A stretch of DNA of 64,000 nucleotides from Microbacterium fluvii (lineage in GTDB: Bacteria > Actinomycetota > Actinomycetes > Actinomycetales > Microbacteriaceae). How positions within the stretch are numbered: the stretch's first letter is position 1; every line of letters starts with the position of its first letter. The notes below the pieces were generated by a model. The model searched no databases. It saw only the letters and a program-made list of their open reading frames with translations, and was not told where the DNA came from. Shown piece by piece: positions 34,351-42,768 of the stretch. Where the stretch lies: NCBI RefSeq assembly GCF_025515205.1, contig NZ_JAOPFX010000001.1, positions 930,001 through 994,000 of the forward strand, given 5' to 3'. A program made the translations under genes and the position numbers.

Positions 34351-34367
34351 TGCCCCGACAAGGATCG
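34351..34367 (+). repeat. dispersed repeat, copy j (degenerate)
   Basis: TGCCCCGACAAGGATCG keeps TGCCC and GGATCG at the consensus spacing. A second partial word, GTGCCCGTCAG, follows at about 34390. Confidence 0.45.
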
Positions 34368-34406
34368 GCGCTCTGCGCCTCGTACGCCAGGTGCCCGTCA
34401 GCCCAC

Positions 34407-34865
34407 CTACTGCGACAGCCACGTCCCGAGAGGGAGCTCGAGGACAACACCGTTGAGCGTCGCGAAGGTGACGAGTTCTCCGATCGCGGCGACATTGATC
34501 ACGACTGTGCCCCAGAACGTCCGGCGGAACGACCGTTTGCGGGTTTTGTGGCGGAACAGCTGCTGCGCGATGAGCGCGCCGGGCCTGCCGCCGAAGAGCC
34601 CGAGCATGAGGAGCGTCTGCTCAGAGATTCGCTGCCGACCTCCGCGCGCCGCGGCCTTGTCGATCCCGTATGCCGCGAAGGCGACAACGCTCATGACGAC
34701 ATACAGCGCTGGCATCCACCAGGGAAGGTCGAGCACGGCGAAAGCGACCGCGAGTACGACCACGAAGGCCATCAATGCAGTCCAACTCAGCGCCGCCGGC
34801 AGCGGTCGCGACAAATCGCGGGGGCGATCGGTGGCTGGGCGCAATCGGTCGTATCCGGTCGTCAC
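34407..34865 (-). CDS. DUF1294 family membrane protein
   Basis: A 152-residue integral membrane protein with about four helices. The DUF1294 signature is YGIDKAAARGGRQRISEQTLLMLGLFGGRPGALIAQQLFRHKTRKRSFR. The function is unknown; related domains are fused to cold-shock domains in other bacteria. GTG 34865 is 6 nt after TAGGAT on the minus strand (leaderless). Confidence 0.85.
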   Translation of the reverse strand: MTTGYDRLRPATDRPRDLSRPLPAALSWTALMAFVVVLAVAFAVLDLPWWMPALYVVMSVVAFAAYGIDKAAARGGRQRISEQTLLMLGLFGGRPGALIAQQLFRHKTRKRSFRRTFWGTVVINVAAIGELVTFATLNGVVLELPLGTWLSQ

Positions 34866-34979
34866 TCGCCGATCCTAAGCGTCGAGTCGTCGACCGGCGG
34901 TGAGGACCGGCCGCGCTCCTCGAGCGCAAACTACGCCCCGCCAGCGTGCACCGCCCGGTTAGGGGACCAACCCGGGTGC

Positions 34980-35096
34980 GTGTCCACGCTCCGATTGACG
35001 GCCGGTGAGCTCGCCGCCCTTGACGCCCGCGCAGCGCGAGAACACAAGTCGCGGTCCGAGCTGATCCGCGAGGCGATCGCCGCGTACGCGGCGTGA
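34980..35096 (+). CDS. mini ribbon-helix-helix (CopG/Arc-like) protein
   Basis: 38 residues from GTG 34980: STLRLTAGELAALDARA then HKSRSELIREAIAAY, the beta-strand plus two helices of a CopG antitoxin or regulator. Nearly the whole protein is the domain. It lies convergent to a toxin-like remnant at 35115. Start uncertain; an upstream TTAGGGG may be its -10 region. Confidence 0.5.
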   Translation: MSTLRLTAGELAALDARAAREHKSRSELIREAIAAYAA

Positions 35097-35114
35097 ACAT
35101 CCACGACACCGCTC

Positions 35115-35312
35115 TCAAACGGGTATGGCTCGATAGCGGGACCGGCTAGGCGCATCGATCCTCTTGCGGTCGTGGCGGCTGCGGCGTCGGGGCGGGAGGT
35201 CGAGCATCTGTGATCGCGCCTTCACGGCGTGACTGACGAGTTCGTTGCCACTGTCGAACAGCAGGATGACGGTCTCGACCAGTCGCCCTTGTGTGTCGAA
35301 TCCGAGTCGCAA
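35115..35312 (-). pseudogene. toxin-like protein remnant
   Basis: The segment RLGFDTQGRLVETVILLFDSGNELVSHAVKARSQMLDLPP resembles the C-terminal part of small toxin-type proteins paired with CopG antitoxins (pattern ...G.LLE.V...D.G.ELVIHAM.AR..). A TGA 12 codons upstream removes the usual N-terminus, and the tail is not family-like. The unusual convergent orientation to the RHH gene argues for rearrangement. Confidence 0.35.
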
Positions 35313-35333
35313 CTGGCGAGCGAGCGGTGGGGG

Positions 35334-35813
35334 TCAGGAGGTCCAGAAGTCCCGGTGCGGGATGGCTGCTTCGGACTCCAGTAGCGGCCCGCGCACGTCG
35401 ACGCCGGTGGTCCCCGCCGCGAACACGGTGCGACAGGGGAGGGCGAGCGTCGGGTTCTCGGGATGGGAGCCGGTCAGCTCGAACAGGGCCGTCTCGGCGA
35501 GGCCGTACGCGACCCGGCCGATGCCCGCCCAGTAGATGGCTCCCGAGCACATCGCGCACGGTTCGCACGATGTGTAAAGCGTGTAGGAACGGCGCTCACT
35601 CTCGGGCACCGCCTGGCAGGTCATGCGCACGAGGTTGGTCTCGGCGTGATTCGTCACATCGTTGCCGGTCGTAACCGTGTTCTCCGCTTCGAGCACAACC
35701 TCGCCGTCGGGACCGATAAGGATCGCGCCGAAAGGGTGGTTGCCGTTCGCGCGCGCCCGAGCGGAGACCTCGATCGCCAGCCGGATGTAGTCCTCGTCAG
35801 TGCGTGCGGTCAT
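35334..35813 (-). CDS. nucleoside deaminase (guanine/tRNA-adenosine deaminase family)
   Basis: A 159-residue zinc hydrolase of the cytidine deaminase superfamily: NHAETNLVR (HAE, zinc His and catalytic Glu) and SCEPCAMC (PCxxC zinc cysteines). The sequence HPFGAILIGPDGEVVLEAEN and the length fit guanine-deaminase-like CMP/dCMP deaminases rather than TadA. ATG 35813 has GAGAGG 7 nt upstream. A stand-alone accessory gene in the repeat-rich mosaic. Confidence 0.87.
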   Translation of the reverse strand: MTARTDEDYIRLAIEVSARARANGNHPFGAILIGPDGEVVLEAENTVTTGNDVTNHAETNLVRMTCQAVPESERRSYTLYTSCEPCAMCSGAIYWAGIGRVAYGLAETALFELTGSHPENPTLALPCRTVFAAGTTGVDVRGPLLESEAAIPHRDFWTS

Positions 35814-35970
35814 GCGTGTGCCTCTCTGCGGATGGGAGTGCGAGCCGGCAGCGGGCCTAAGCGAGACTGGCCGTCGCAACCGCGATGACGGCAACGGCGA
35901 TCACCGAGCTAGCATCCACCTGGCAATTCTCCCACCGGCGCGTCCTGCTGACCGGGCCACACGCGGCCCC

Positions 35971-36002
35971 TCCTCACCCGGGCAGTGCCCGCAAGGGGAT
36001 CG
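35971..36002 (+). repeat. dispersed repeat, copy d
   Basis: Core TGCCCGCAAGGGGATCG (35986-36002) with the upstream arm TCCTCACCCGGGCAG. CGGGC-AGT-GCCCG is a perfect 5-3-5 dyad. A degenerate copy (TGCCCGCGAG) follows at 36364, so the small membrane protein gene lies between two copies. Confidence 0.7.
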
Positions 36003-36036
36003 TCCCGGAGCTCACGCTCACGGATAGTGTCGAGCC

Positions 36037-36330
36037 GTGAGCGAACACAAGAGATCGATCATGGCTTGGACGATCACCGGCATCGTGATCGCAGCAGGCG
36101 TGGGCGTACTGATCGCTGGGTTGCTGACACCGGTCACGTTCGGCTGGTTCGCCTATCAGCCTCTCGCCGACGCGACGTTCGTTCCCGATGCCGGGGGCGT
36201 GTTCCTGTCACAGATCGCGATCATCGGATGGGTCATCCTGACGATCGGCCTCCTCACGGTCGCCTTTCTCGTCGGCCGGCATACTGCGCGAGCGCGCTCC
36301 AATCGGCCCGACTCCGAATCCGCGAGTTGA
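36037..36330 (+). CDS. small two-helix membrane protein
   Basis: 97 residues with helices WTITGIVIAAGVGVLIAGLL and IAIIGWVILTIGLLTVAFLVG separated by a 30-residue extracytoplasmic loop. It is not recognised. GTG 36037 lies 6 nt after TAGTGT (36025-36030), a clear leaderless start. Confidence 0.7.
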   Translation: MSEHKRSIMAWTITGIVIAAGVGVLIAGLLTPVTFGWFAYQPLADATFVPDAGGVFLSQIAIIGWVILTIGLLTVAFLVGRHTARARSNRPDSESAS

Positions 36331-36470
36331 GGGCGAACACCTGGACGGCATCCCCCCGCGCAGTGCCCGCGAGTCGAGCGATCGCCGTACGGTGCGCGTG
36401 ACCATTTCCCGCAGTTCGGTCTTGTGCCACTATTCGTAAAGATCGGTCCTTCACTGGGGAAGAGGAGCGG

Positions 36471-37202
36471 ATGTCAAACCTCGTCGCCACTCGAACAGCA
36501 ACGGAACTCGTGTTCGTTGTCCACGACACTGACGCCGGGCTCCCGGCGCGCGAGTTCCTTGCGATCATCGAGAGCATCAACTTCGCGATCGAGTTCAGCG
36601 GTCATCTTGCCGAGGTCGCAGCCCCGCCTGCTCAACCAACCCGCTGGGAAGGGGACAAGCAGCTGGCGGATCACGTCCGCATTCGCCGATTGCGATATGG
36701 GAGCCCCATTGAGATCGTCCTGGATCTTCAGCCGTTGATGAACTTCCTGACGAACGGCGGCTGGTTGGTGTTTCTGGGCCTGGTCACCAAGGTGTTTTCA
36801 CAAGGCGCGACCGGTTGGAAGACACTCGAGGAGGCCATCGAGCTCCGCCGCAAGAGCAAGTCGATCAGGGCCAAGAACAAGCGACTGGAAGATCGCAGGT
36901 CTCCGTCGGCGACGCGGGATGCTCGGCTGAGCCTCGCCCAGGCTGAGGCCGAGCAGGCGCGTGCGATGAGCGCCTTCATCACACCATTGATCGAAGAGGC
37001 CGTGGCGCGCGTCGCGAGCCAGCAAGATCCATTACCGGTCAACTCTTCGCCGGGAGCGCAGTTCGTGCGGCACCGCGACCGCGAAACCCTCAAGGAACGT
37101 CTGGCGGCGGAAGCCGCCAGTCTGATACTCCGCGATCGCGACACCGCAGAGTTCGCAACAGCCGTCCTTCATGGCATGGCGGTTGATGTCGCGGTGGAGT
37201 GA
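36471..37202 (+). CDS. hypothetical protein with one hydrophobic helix and a coiled-coil-like region
   Basis: 243 residues. The N-terminal part (EFLAIIESINFAIEFSGHL, RRLRYGSPIEIVLDL) looks like an alpha/beta domain of effector or sensor type. A hydrophobic segment (FLTNGGWLVFLGLVTKVF) follows near residue 95. Then comes a long charged helix (LEEAIELRRKSKSIRAKNKRLEDRR) and a helical C-terminus. GAGGAG precedes ATG 36471. No family assigned; the layout recalls accessory effector genes, but that is only an impression. Confidence 0.65.
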   Translation: MSNLVATRTATELVFVVHDTDAGLPAREFLAIIESINFAIEFSGHLAEVAAPPAQPTRWEGDKQLADHVRIRRLRYGSPIEIVLDLQPLMNFLTNGGWLVFLGLVTKVFSQGATGWKTLEEAIELRRKSKSIRAKNKRLEDRRSPSATRDARLSLAQAEAEQARAMSAFITPLIEEAVARVASQQDPLPVNSSPGAQFVRHRDRETLKERLAAEAASLILRDRDTAEFATAVLHGMAVDVAVE

Positions 37203-37236
37203 CTCCTTCGCACCGCAGCGCGGGGCCCTGGCCCCC

Positions 37237-37923
37237 TCACTCGATCAGCGCGGCGACCTTCTGCGCAGTCTCCTTCGCTGATCCGGGGTTCTGTCCGGTG
37301 ACGAGTTTGCCGTCGGTGATGGCGTAGGAGACGAATGGGAGCCCGGCCTTCTCGTACAGGGCGCCGCGAGCCTTCATCTCCGCTTCGGCGTTGTAGGGGA
37401 CGAGCCTGTCGACGCGGGCGAGCACCTCTTCCTGCCACGCGAACCCGGTGACTCGTCGACCTGCGACGAGGAGGCTGCCGTCCGAGAGCCTGGTGTTTAG
37501 CAGCCCGCAGTAACCGTGGCAGACGGAGGCCACGACTCCGCCGTTCTCCCAGATCTCGCGGGTGAGGCGCTGTAGGTCGGCGCTGTCGGGCAAGTCGTAC
37601 ATCACGGCGTGTCCGCCGGTGAAGTAGATCGCGTCGTAATCCGCGGGGTCGATGTCGCCGGCGCGGGCGGTCGTCTCGAGCAGCGCCATGCGGGCCGGGT
37701 CGCGGTGCCAGGCCTTGGCGGACTTGTCGTAGTTGGGGAACTTCAGCGACCGCGGCTCCAACGGTGACGGCCCGCCGAGGGGACTGACGATGGTCTGCTC
37801 GAAGCCGTGCTGCTCGAACACCTCCCAGGCGTGGGTGAGCTCAGACAGCCACAGACCGGTGGGGTGACGCGACGGGTCGTCGTACTGGCCGACGTTGGTG
37901 ACGACGTTCAAGACGCGGGTCAT
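37237..37923 (-). CDS. DJ-1/PfpI family protein (class I glutamine-amidotransferase-like, Hsp31-like)
   Basis: 228 residues. The nucleophile elbow VASVCHGYCGLL holds the conserved Cys and following His. The upstream YDAIYFTGGHAVMYDLP segment is the glutamate/oxyanion region of Hsp31/glyoxalase III-like members. These enzymes detoxify methylglyoxal or repair glycated proteins. GGAG lies 6 nt before ATG 37923. It follows the co-oriented TetR gene by 55 nt and may be controlled by it. Confidence 0.87.
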   Translation of the reverse strand: MTRVLNVVTNVGQYDDPSRHPTGLWLSELTHAWEVFEQHGFEQTIVSPLGGPSPLEPRSLKFPNYDKSAKAWHRDPARMALLETTARAGDIDPADYDAIYFTGGHAVMYDLPDSADLQRLTREIWENGGVVASVCHGYCGLLNTRLSDGSLLVAGRRVTGFAWQEEVLARVDRLVPYNAEAEMKARGALYEKAGLPFVSYAITDGKLVTGQNPGSAKETAQKVAALIE

Positions 37924-37978
37924 GGCGAGCTCCGAATCGGGTTGGCGAGGAATGGATGCAGATGCCGGCGCTCGGCGT

Positions 37979-38584
37979 TCAGACGCTCGCGACGGTGGAG
38001 GCGAGCGCGCGCACGGCGGCGAACGACCCGCGGACGCGATCGGCGACCACGTCGGGGGAGTCGGCGGCGAGCTTTCCGTCGAGGTGGAGGAACGCGAGTC
38101 CGTGGGCGAGCGCCCACAGCGCCGTGGCAAGCGCAGTCGGATCGGTGTCGGGGTAGAGGTCGCGAAGCGACTGCTCGAGGAGGGTGTGGAGGTCGCCCGC
38201 GGCGAGCACGCGTTCGTCGTTGCGGTCGTCGCACTCCTGTCCGAACATGAGGCGGAACACCGCCGGATGCTCGAGCGCGAAGCCGACGTAAGCGACGGCG
38301 AACCCGATCAGATCGGCCTCGGATGCTGCCCGCCGACCTCCAGGAGAGAGCCGTTCGCGAAGGTCGCGGAAGCCGCGCACCGCGAGGGCTGACTCGAGCG
38401 CATCCCGGTCGGCGAAGTGCCGGTACGGCGCGGACTGCGACACATTCGCGCGGCGCGCGACGGCACGCAGCGAGAACGGCTCACCTGCCTCGAGCATCTC
38501 GGTCGCAGCATCCATCAATGCCGTCGTCAGATCGCCGTGGTGATATGCGTCGCGGGTCATCGACAGGGGCTGTTCCGTGTCCAT
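37979..38584 (-). CDS. TetR family regulator (WHG-type C-terminal domain)
   Basis: 201 residues: HHGDLTTALMDAATEML and the HTH SLRAVARRANVSQSAPYRHFADRDAL, followed by FALEHPAVFRLMFG and LATALWALAHGLAFLHLDG, the WHG-type ligand domain. ATG 38584 has GGAG 5 nt upstream. It sits between the PfpI gene (same strand) and the divergent NAD(P)-binding protein, with two near-identical operators in the gap. Confidence 0.87.
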   Translation of the reverse strand: MDTEQPLSMTRDAYHHGDLTTALMDAATEMLEAGEPFSLRAVARRANVSQSAPYRHFADRDALESALAVRGFRDLRERLSPGGRRAASEADLIGFAVAYVGFALEHPAVFRLMFGQECDDRNDERVLAAGDLHTLLEQSLRDLYPDTDPTALATALWALAHGLAFLHLDGKLAADSPDVVADRVRGSFAAVRALASTVASV

Positions 38585-38594
38585 GCTGACTCCA

Positions 38595-38648
38595 ATGTGT
38601 TCACTGCTCACATTGGATGCTAGAGTGCGATGTGTTCAGTGTCAACAT
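38595..38648. promoter_or_regulatory. tandem TetR operators
   Basis: ATGTGTTCACTGCTCACAT (38595-38613) and ATGTGTTCAGTGTCAACAT (38630-38648) share the form ATGTGTTCAsTG...ACAT. The first also forms the dyad CCAATGTG-N9-CACATTGG. They cover both promoter directions. Confidence 0.65.
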
Positions 38649-38667
38649 GAGAGGGAGCGGTGTCGGC

Positions 38668-39597
38668 ATGCAGACGATCCTCGGAGCCGGCGGCCAGATC
38701 GGAACGGAACTGGCGCGAGAACTTCACGACCGGTACACGACCCGGCTGCGACTGGTCAGCCGCCACCCGAAGCGGCTCCACGACACCGACGAGGTGGTCG
38801 CGGCGAGCCTGCTGGATGCCGAGCAGACGGATGCTGCCGTCTCAGGCAGCGACATCGTCTACCTCACCGTGGGCCTGCCCCCGAACGCGAAGATGTGGGC
38901 GGAGCAGTTGCCGGTGATGATGCGGAACACGATCGACGCGTGCGAGAGGCACGGCGCCAAGCTCGTGTTCTTCGACAACACCTACATGTATCCGATGACC
39001 GGTGAGCCGCTCACCGAGGACACGCCGTTCGATCCGCGTGGTCCCAAGGCGAAGACTCGGGCCCTGGTGACCACCATGCTGCTCGAGGCCATGTCTGCCG
39101 GGCGGGTCGAAGCTGTCATCTGCCGGGCGCCGGAGTTCTACGGAACCGGCAAGACCCAGAGCTTCACCAACACACTGTTCCTCGACCCGATTCAGAAGGG
39201 TGAGAAGCCGCGCGTCCCGCTCCGCGACGACACCCTCCGCACGCTGATCTGGACACCGGATGCCAGCAGGGCGATGGCGCTCCTCGGCAACACTCCATCG
39301 GCCTACGGGCAGACGTGGCACCTGCCGTGCGACTCGCCCCTCACCTACAGGCAGCTCGCCGGAGTCGCGTCCGGCGTCTGGGGCAAAGAGGTCCGTTACA
39401 CGGTCATGCCGAAGATCGCCTTCCAGGCAGCCGGTCTCTTCGACCGAGGCGCGCGGGGGATTCTCGAGCTGCTTCCGCGGTACGCGCACGACAGCATCTT
39501 CGTGACCGATAAGTTCGCGCACGCCTTTCCCGATTTCCGGGTCACGACCTACCGTGAAGGCATCCAATCGATCCACGACGCTCATGCCACGCCCTGA
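38668..39597 (+). CDS. NAD(P)-dependent epimerase/reductase-like protein
   Basis: A 309-residue atypical SDR. ILGAGGQIGTELARELH is the Rossmann glycine motif, VYLTVGLP the end of beta 4, and FFDNTYMYP the region of the active-site Tyr. The product class is similar to NAD-dependent epimerase/dehydratases used as oxidoreductases in stress operons. GAGGGAGCGG lies before ATG 38668; the ATG at 38647 falls in the operator. Divergent from the TetR gene, so probably its main target. Confidence 0.83.
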   Translation: MQTILGAGGQIGTELARELHDRYTTRLRLVSRHPKRLHDTDEVVAASLLDAEQTDAAVSGSDIVYLTVGLPPNAKMWAEQLPVMMRNTIDACERHGAKLVFFDNTYMYPMTGEPLTEDTPFDPRGPKAKTRALVTTMLLEAMSAGRVEAVICRAPEFYGTGKTQSFTNTLFLDPIQKGEKPRVPLRDDTLRTLIWTPDASRAMALLGNTPSAYGQTWHLPCDSPLTYRQLAGVASGVWGKEVRYTVMPKIAFQAAGLFDRGARGILELLPRYAHDSIFVTDKFAHAFPDFRVTTYREGIQSIHDAHATP

Positions 39598-39648
39598 CCG
39601 CTGACAGGCACGACCGTCGCCTGATCCCGGTGGCCGTAGGCTCCGACT

Positions 39649-40347
39649 GTGGGTGTGCCGTCCGATCTGCTTCCGTCGCTTGTGGGCGTTGCCGTGCTCA
39701 CTGTCATCGGCGTGACGGTGCTGATCGTGTTCCGCGTGCCCGATCCGAGCGCACCGGCGTGGGCGATCCTGCGTGGCGCGGTGCAACTGGCAGCGATCAG
39801 CTTCGTGCTGTCGGGCATCATCTCCAACCCGTTCTGGATCGCGGCTGCGCTTGCGGTGATGTTCGTCGTCGCATCCACGGTGGCGGCTCACCGCGTGGGC
39901 TGGTCGTGGACCGTACTCGCCCAGACCGGACTAGCGATACTCGCGGGCGCAGCGACGACGATGCTGGTCGTGTTCGGGACGGGAGCTCTGGAACTCACCG
40001 CACGGTTCGCGCTCGCGATCGGCGCCATCATCATCGGCAACGCGATGAGCGTCGCGACGTTGACCGGCCGCAACTTCACGACGGCGGTCGTGGATCATTG
40101 GGACGAGGTCGAGGGCTGGCTGGCGGTGGGCGCAACACCGCGGCAATCGACGGTGCATCTGGCACGGCGGGCCATCCGTGATGCGCTCGTGCCCAGCATC
40201 GACCAGACGAAGACGACGGGCCTTGTCGTGCTCCCCGGGGCATTCGTCGGCGCGATCTTCGGCGGTCTCTCGCCCCTCGAGGCCGGACGTTTTCAGATCG
40301 TCGTGCTCGCCGGCATCCTCGCCACCGGCACATCACCGCATCGCTGA
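39649..40347 (+). CDS. FetB/YbbM-like ABC permease with a frameshifted C-terminus
   Basis: 232 residues of a UPF0014 membrane permease (RGAVQLAAISFVL, IIIGNAMSVATLTGRNF, SIDQTKTTGLVVLPGAFVGAIFGGLSPLEAGRFQIVVLAGILATGT). FetA/FetB exports iron in E. coli. The last helix is cut: inserting one base at about 40330 (GGCACATCACC to GGCACCATCACC) continues the family ending as ITASLIAHAMGSVTVKP to a stop at 40395-40397. No FetA-type ATPase is adjacent. GTG 39649 follows TAGGCT at leaderless spacing. Confidence 0.8.
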   Translation: MGVPSDLLPSLVGVAVLTVIGVTVLIVFRVPDPSAPAWAILRGAVQLAAISFVLSGIISNPFWIAAALAVMFVVASTVAAHRVGWSWTVLAQTGLAILAGAATTMLVVFGTGALELTARFALAIGAIIIGNAMSVATLTGRNFTTAVVDHWDEVEGWLAVGATPRQSTVHLARRAIRDALVPSIDQTKTTGLVVLPGAFVGAIFGGLSPLEAGRFQIVVLAGILATGTSPHR

Positions 40348-40418
40348 TCGCCCACGCCATGGGCTCAGTCACGGTCAAACCCACGATCAGCCGCTGAAGA
40401 CGGCCGGGGCGCCATGCG

Positions 40419-40922
40419 TCATGCGCTCCACGGGCGACGTCGGGGCAACCAACCCCGGACGTGGCGTCGATACGTCCGGTACTCGTCACCGTAGGACTGC
40501 TCCAGTGTCGGCTCTTCGTAAGCGCGCACGAACAGCAGCACGGCGGCGAACGCGATCGCGGCGTAGGCGAGCGTTGCGAGGCTTCCGAACAGCAGCGCCT
40601 GCCCGAGGATGATCGCGAGCACCGCGAGGTACATCGGGTTGCGCACGAAACGGTACGGCCCGGCGATGACCAGATGCGCCGTGGGAATCGGCGGCGCGGG
40701 AGTGCCATCGGCCCGCGCAAAGCGGATGAACGCGTCCAGCAGCACGAGCACCCCGCTCAGGATGCAGAACCCTGCCACGATTGCGACCACCCACAGGGCC
40801 GGACCTGTCCAGGGGATGTGCCATCGCGTGATCAGCCACGGAATCAGGCCGGCCACGATTCCGGGGGCGAGGGCGAGGAAGACAATCGTTCCTGCCCACG
40901 CGCGCACCCGGATGCGGTTCAC
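40419..40922 (-). CDS. isoprenylcysteine carboxyl methyltransferase-like (PEMT/ICMT) membrane protein
   Basis: 167 residues with about four helices and the catalytic C-terminal signature GPYRFVRNPMYLAVLAIILGQALLFGS, then EEPTLEQSYGDEYRTYRRHV. This fold binds S-adenosylmethionine and methylates lipids or small molecules; the bacterial substrates are mostly unknown. GTG 40922 is 6 nt after TACCGT on the minus strand. Confidence 0.83.
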   Translation of the reverse strand: MNRIRVRAWAGTIVFLALAPGIVAGLIPWLITRWHIPWTGPALWVVAIVAGFCILSGVLVLLDAFIRFARADGTPAPPIPTAHLVIAGPYRFVRNPMYLAVLAIILGQALLFGSLATLAYAAIAFAAVLLFVRAYEEPTLEQSYGDEYRTYRRHVRGWLPRRRPWSA

Positions 40923-41054
40923 GCTTCGACGGTACTCCGACGTTCCTCTCCGACCCAGGAGGGTCAAGGCATCGACCCCCTCCAGGGTGGTTCGATGCGG
41001 GCCGCCCGCGGTCGACGCTGGCGCAGTCTGTAACTCGCCTTCTACGATTCCGAC

Positions 41055-41687
41055 ATGACTGCGGAGTCCTGGGCTGTCCTCAAAGACGTGGGCACGATTG
41101 CGATCGCATTCTTGTCGCTTGTCGTCGCGCTCGGTGTGGCTGTGCAGGCGAGCAAGTGGCGGCCACGGCCTCTGCTTCAGTTTCGATTCGATCAGAGCGC
41201 GGGGCGTGTCGAAAAGGCAGATCTCGAGACTTTTCTCGATCGCGCTGAGATCGCCAAGAGTGGCGTCGTCATGGTGAACGCGTATGACTTCATGACTCAG
41301 CCCGAAGAAGTCGAGGACTATCGTGCCGGTCTTCTCGTCACCATCGCGAACCACGGAAACGGGCCTGCGTTCGACGTCGAGCTCCACGTGGACATACCGC
41401 GCGACACGTCTGCCGCGCACATGGCGCTGGGAGACCTGACGGTCATACGGCGGTCTCAGCTCTTGGCTGGAGAAGATGCCAAAGTGGTGCTCGCTGAAGA
41501 CCTCAAGTACGGAACTCCGATGAAGGGCGGAGGACGATGGACCGACCTGGACGTCTGGGGGATCAAGCCGGCCACTGATGGCGAGCTTGTGGGCTGGCTT
41601 ACTTGGCGCGAGCCGCCACGCACCAAGAAGGTGCGTCGGCGGAAGATCAAACACACGAACAAGACAGAGATGGGCGACTGGGTCTAG
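41055..41687 (+). CDS. hypothetical protein with an N-terminal membrane helix
   Basis: 210 residues. The helix TIAIAFLSLVVALGVAVQ (about residues 14-31) is followed by a soluble beta-rich domain (AGLLVTIANHGNGPAFDVELHVDIP), a pattern common in unnamed single-helix proteins. The C-terminus is basic (TKKVRRRKIKHTNK). TACGAT (41043-41048) gives a leaderless ATG at 41055. Not recognised. Confidence 0.65.
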   Translation: MTAESWAVLKDVGTIAIAFLSLVVALGVAVQASKWRPRPLLQFRFDQSAGRVEKADLETFLDRAEIAKSGVVMVNAYDFMTQPEEVEDYRAGLLVTIANHGNGPAFDVELHVDIPRDTSAAHMALGDLTVIRRSQLLAGEDAKVVLAEDLKYGTPMKGGGRWTDLDVWGIKPATDGELVGWLTWREPPRTKKVRRRKIKHTNKTEMGDWV

Positions 41688-41748
41688 CGGGGAGTGCTGG
41701 ACGGCGGGTGGAGATGGCCGGCGCGATCGGCGCCGATATGGTGGGCCC

Positions 41749-42768
41749 ATGCAGCTGCGAGACCTCGATGTCGGAGATGTGAGACAGCGGGCGCAGACCG
41801 GATATGTGCCAGTCAGTGCGCAGATCGTCGACCTGCTCGACGCCGCGTATACGCGAGCAGTGAGCCACCACGAGGGCGTGGTCGCCGACTACATTCCGGC
41901 TCTCGCGACAGCGGATGCGGAGGCTTTCGGAGCGTGCGTCGTCGATGTCGACGGCGGTGTGCACGAGATCGGGGACACACGAGTGCGGTTCTCGATCCAG
42001 TCGATCTCGAAGGCGTTCGTGTACTCGCTGTTGTGCGACGCGATGGGTCACGAGGAAGTCTCGGACGTGGTCGGGGTGAACAACACCGGTGCTGCGTTCA
42101 ACTCCATCCTGGCCGTAGAGCTCAGCGGGGGTCACCCGGGCAATCCCATGGTGAACGCGGGAGCGATCGCGACGACCGCGCTGATGCCCGGCGCCACGGC
42201 AGATGCGAAGTGGGATGCGATCGTCTCGGGTCTCTCGGCGTTCGCCGGGCGGCGGCTCGAGGTCGACGAGAATGTGTACCGGTCGGAGGTCGACACGAAC
42301 CATCGCAACCGGGCGATCGGCCAACTGCTGGAGAGCTACGGGCGGATTCGCTTCGACCCGGCCGCCGCGGTGGACGTCTACACGCGGCAGTGCTCCCTTC
42401 TGATCGATGCACGGGACCTCGCCGTGATGGGCGCCACGTTGGCCGACGGTGGCGTGAACCCGGTGACCGGAGAACGCGTCGTCTCTGCCGACGTCTGCCG
42501 CGACACACTGGCGGTGCTCGCTGCGAGTGGCCTCTATGAGCGGTCGGGCGAGTGGCTGTTCGAGATCGGGCTCCCCGGCAAGTCGGGCGTCTCGGGCGGC
42601 ATCGTCACGGTGGCGCCCGGAAAGGTCGGAATCGGAACCTATGCGCCGCCCCTCGACAGCGCCGGCAACAGCGTGCGCGGTCAGATCGCGACCGCACATC
42701 TCTCACGCACTCTCGGTCTGAACGTCTTCGCCTCCGCGCCGCGGAACGAACGGGGAGTCGAATCATGA
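41749..42768 (+). CDS. glsA: glutaminase
   Basis: A 339-residue serine-dependent beta-lactamase-fold glutaminase that hydrolyses L-glutamine to L-glutamate and ammonia. Motifs: VADYIPALA, RFSIQSISKAF (S-x-x-K, catalytic Ser and Lys), NPMVNAGAI and GKSGVSGGI. About 30 residues longer than E. coli GlsA at the C-terminus. TATGGT (41737-41742) gives a leaderless ATG at 41749. It overlaps the next transporter gene by 4 nt (ATGA), forming a glsA-MFS-SLC13 operon. Confidence 0.95.
   Translation: MQLRDLDVGDVRQRAQTGYVPVSAQIVDLLDAAYTRAVSHHEGVVADYIPALATADAEAFGACVVDVDGGVHEIGDTRVRFSIQSISKAFVYSLLCDAMGHEEVSDVVGVNNTGAAFNSILAVELSGGHPGNPMVNAGAIATTALMPGATADAKWDAIVSGLSAFAGRRLEVDENVYRSEVDTNHRNRAIGQLLESYGRIRFDPAAAVDVYTRQCSLLIDARDLAVMGATLADGGVNPVTGERVVSADVCRDTLAVLAASGLYERSGEWLFEIGLPGKSGVSGGIVTVAPGKVGIGTYAPPLDSAGNSVRGQIATAHLSRTLGLNVFASAPRNERGVES

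Noticed and set aside
27960..36400. Classical integron with attC sites
   Set aside because: The dispersed repeat lacks the GTTRRRY/RYYYAAC core, genes lie in both orientations, and no tyrosine integrase is present.
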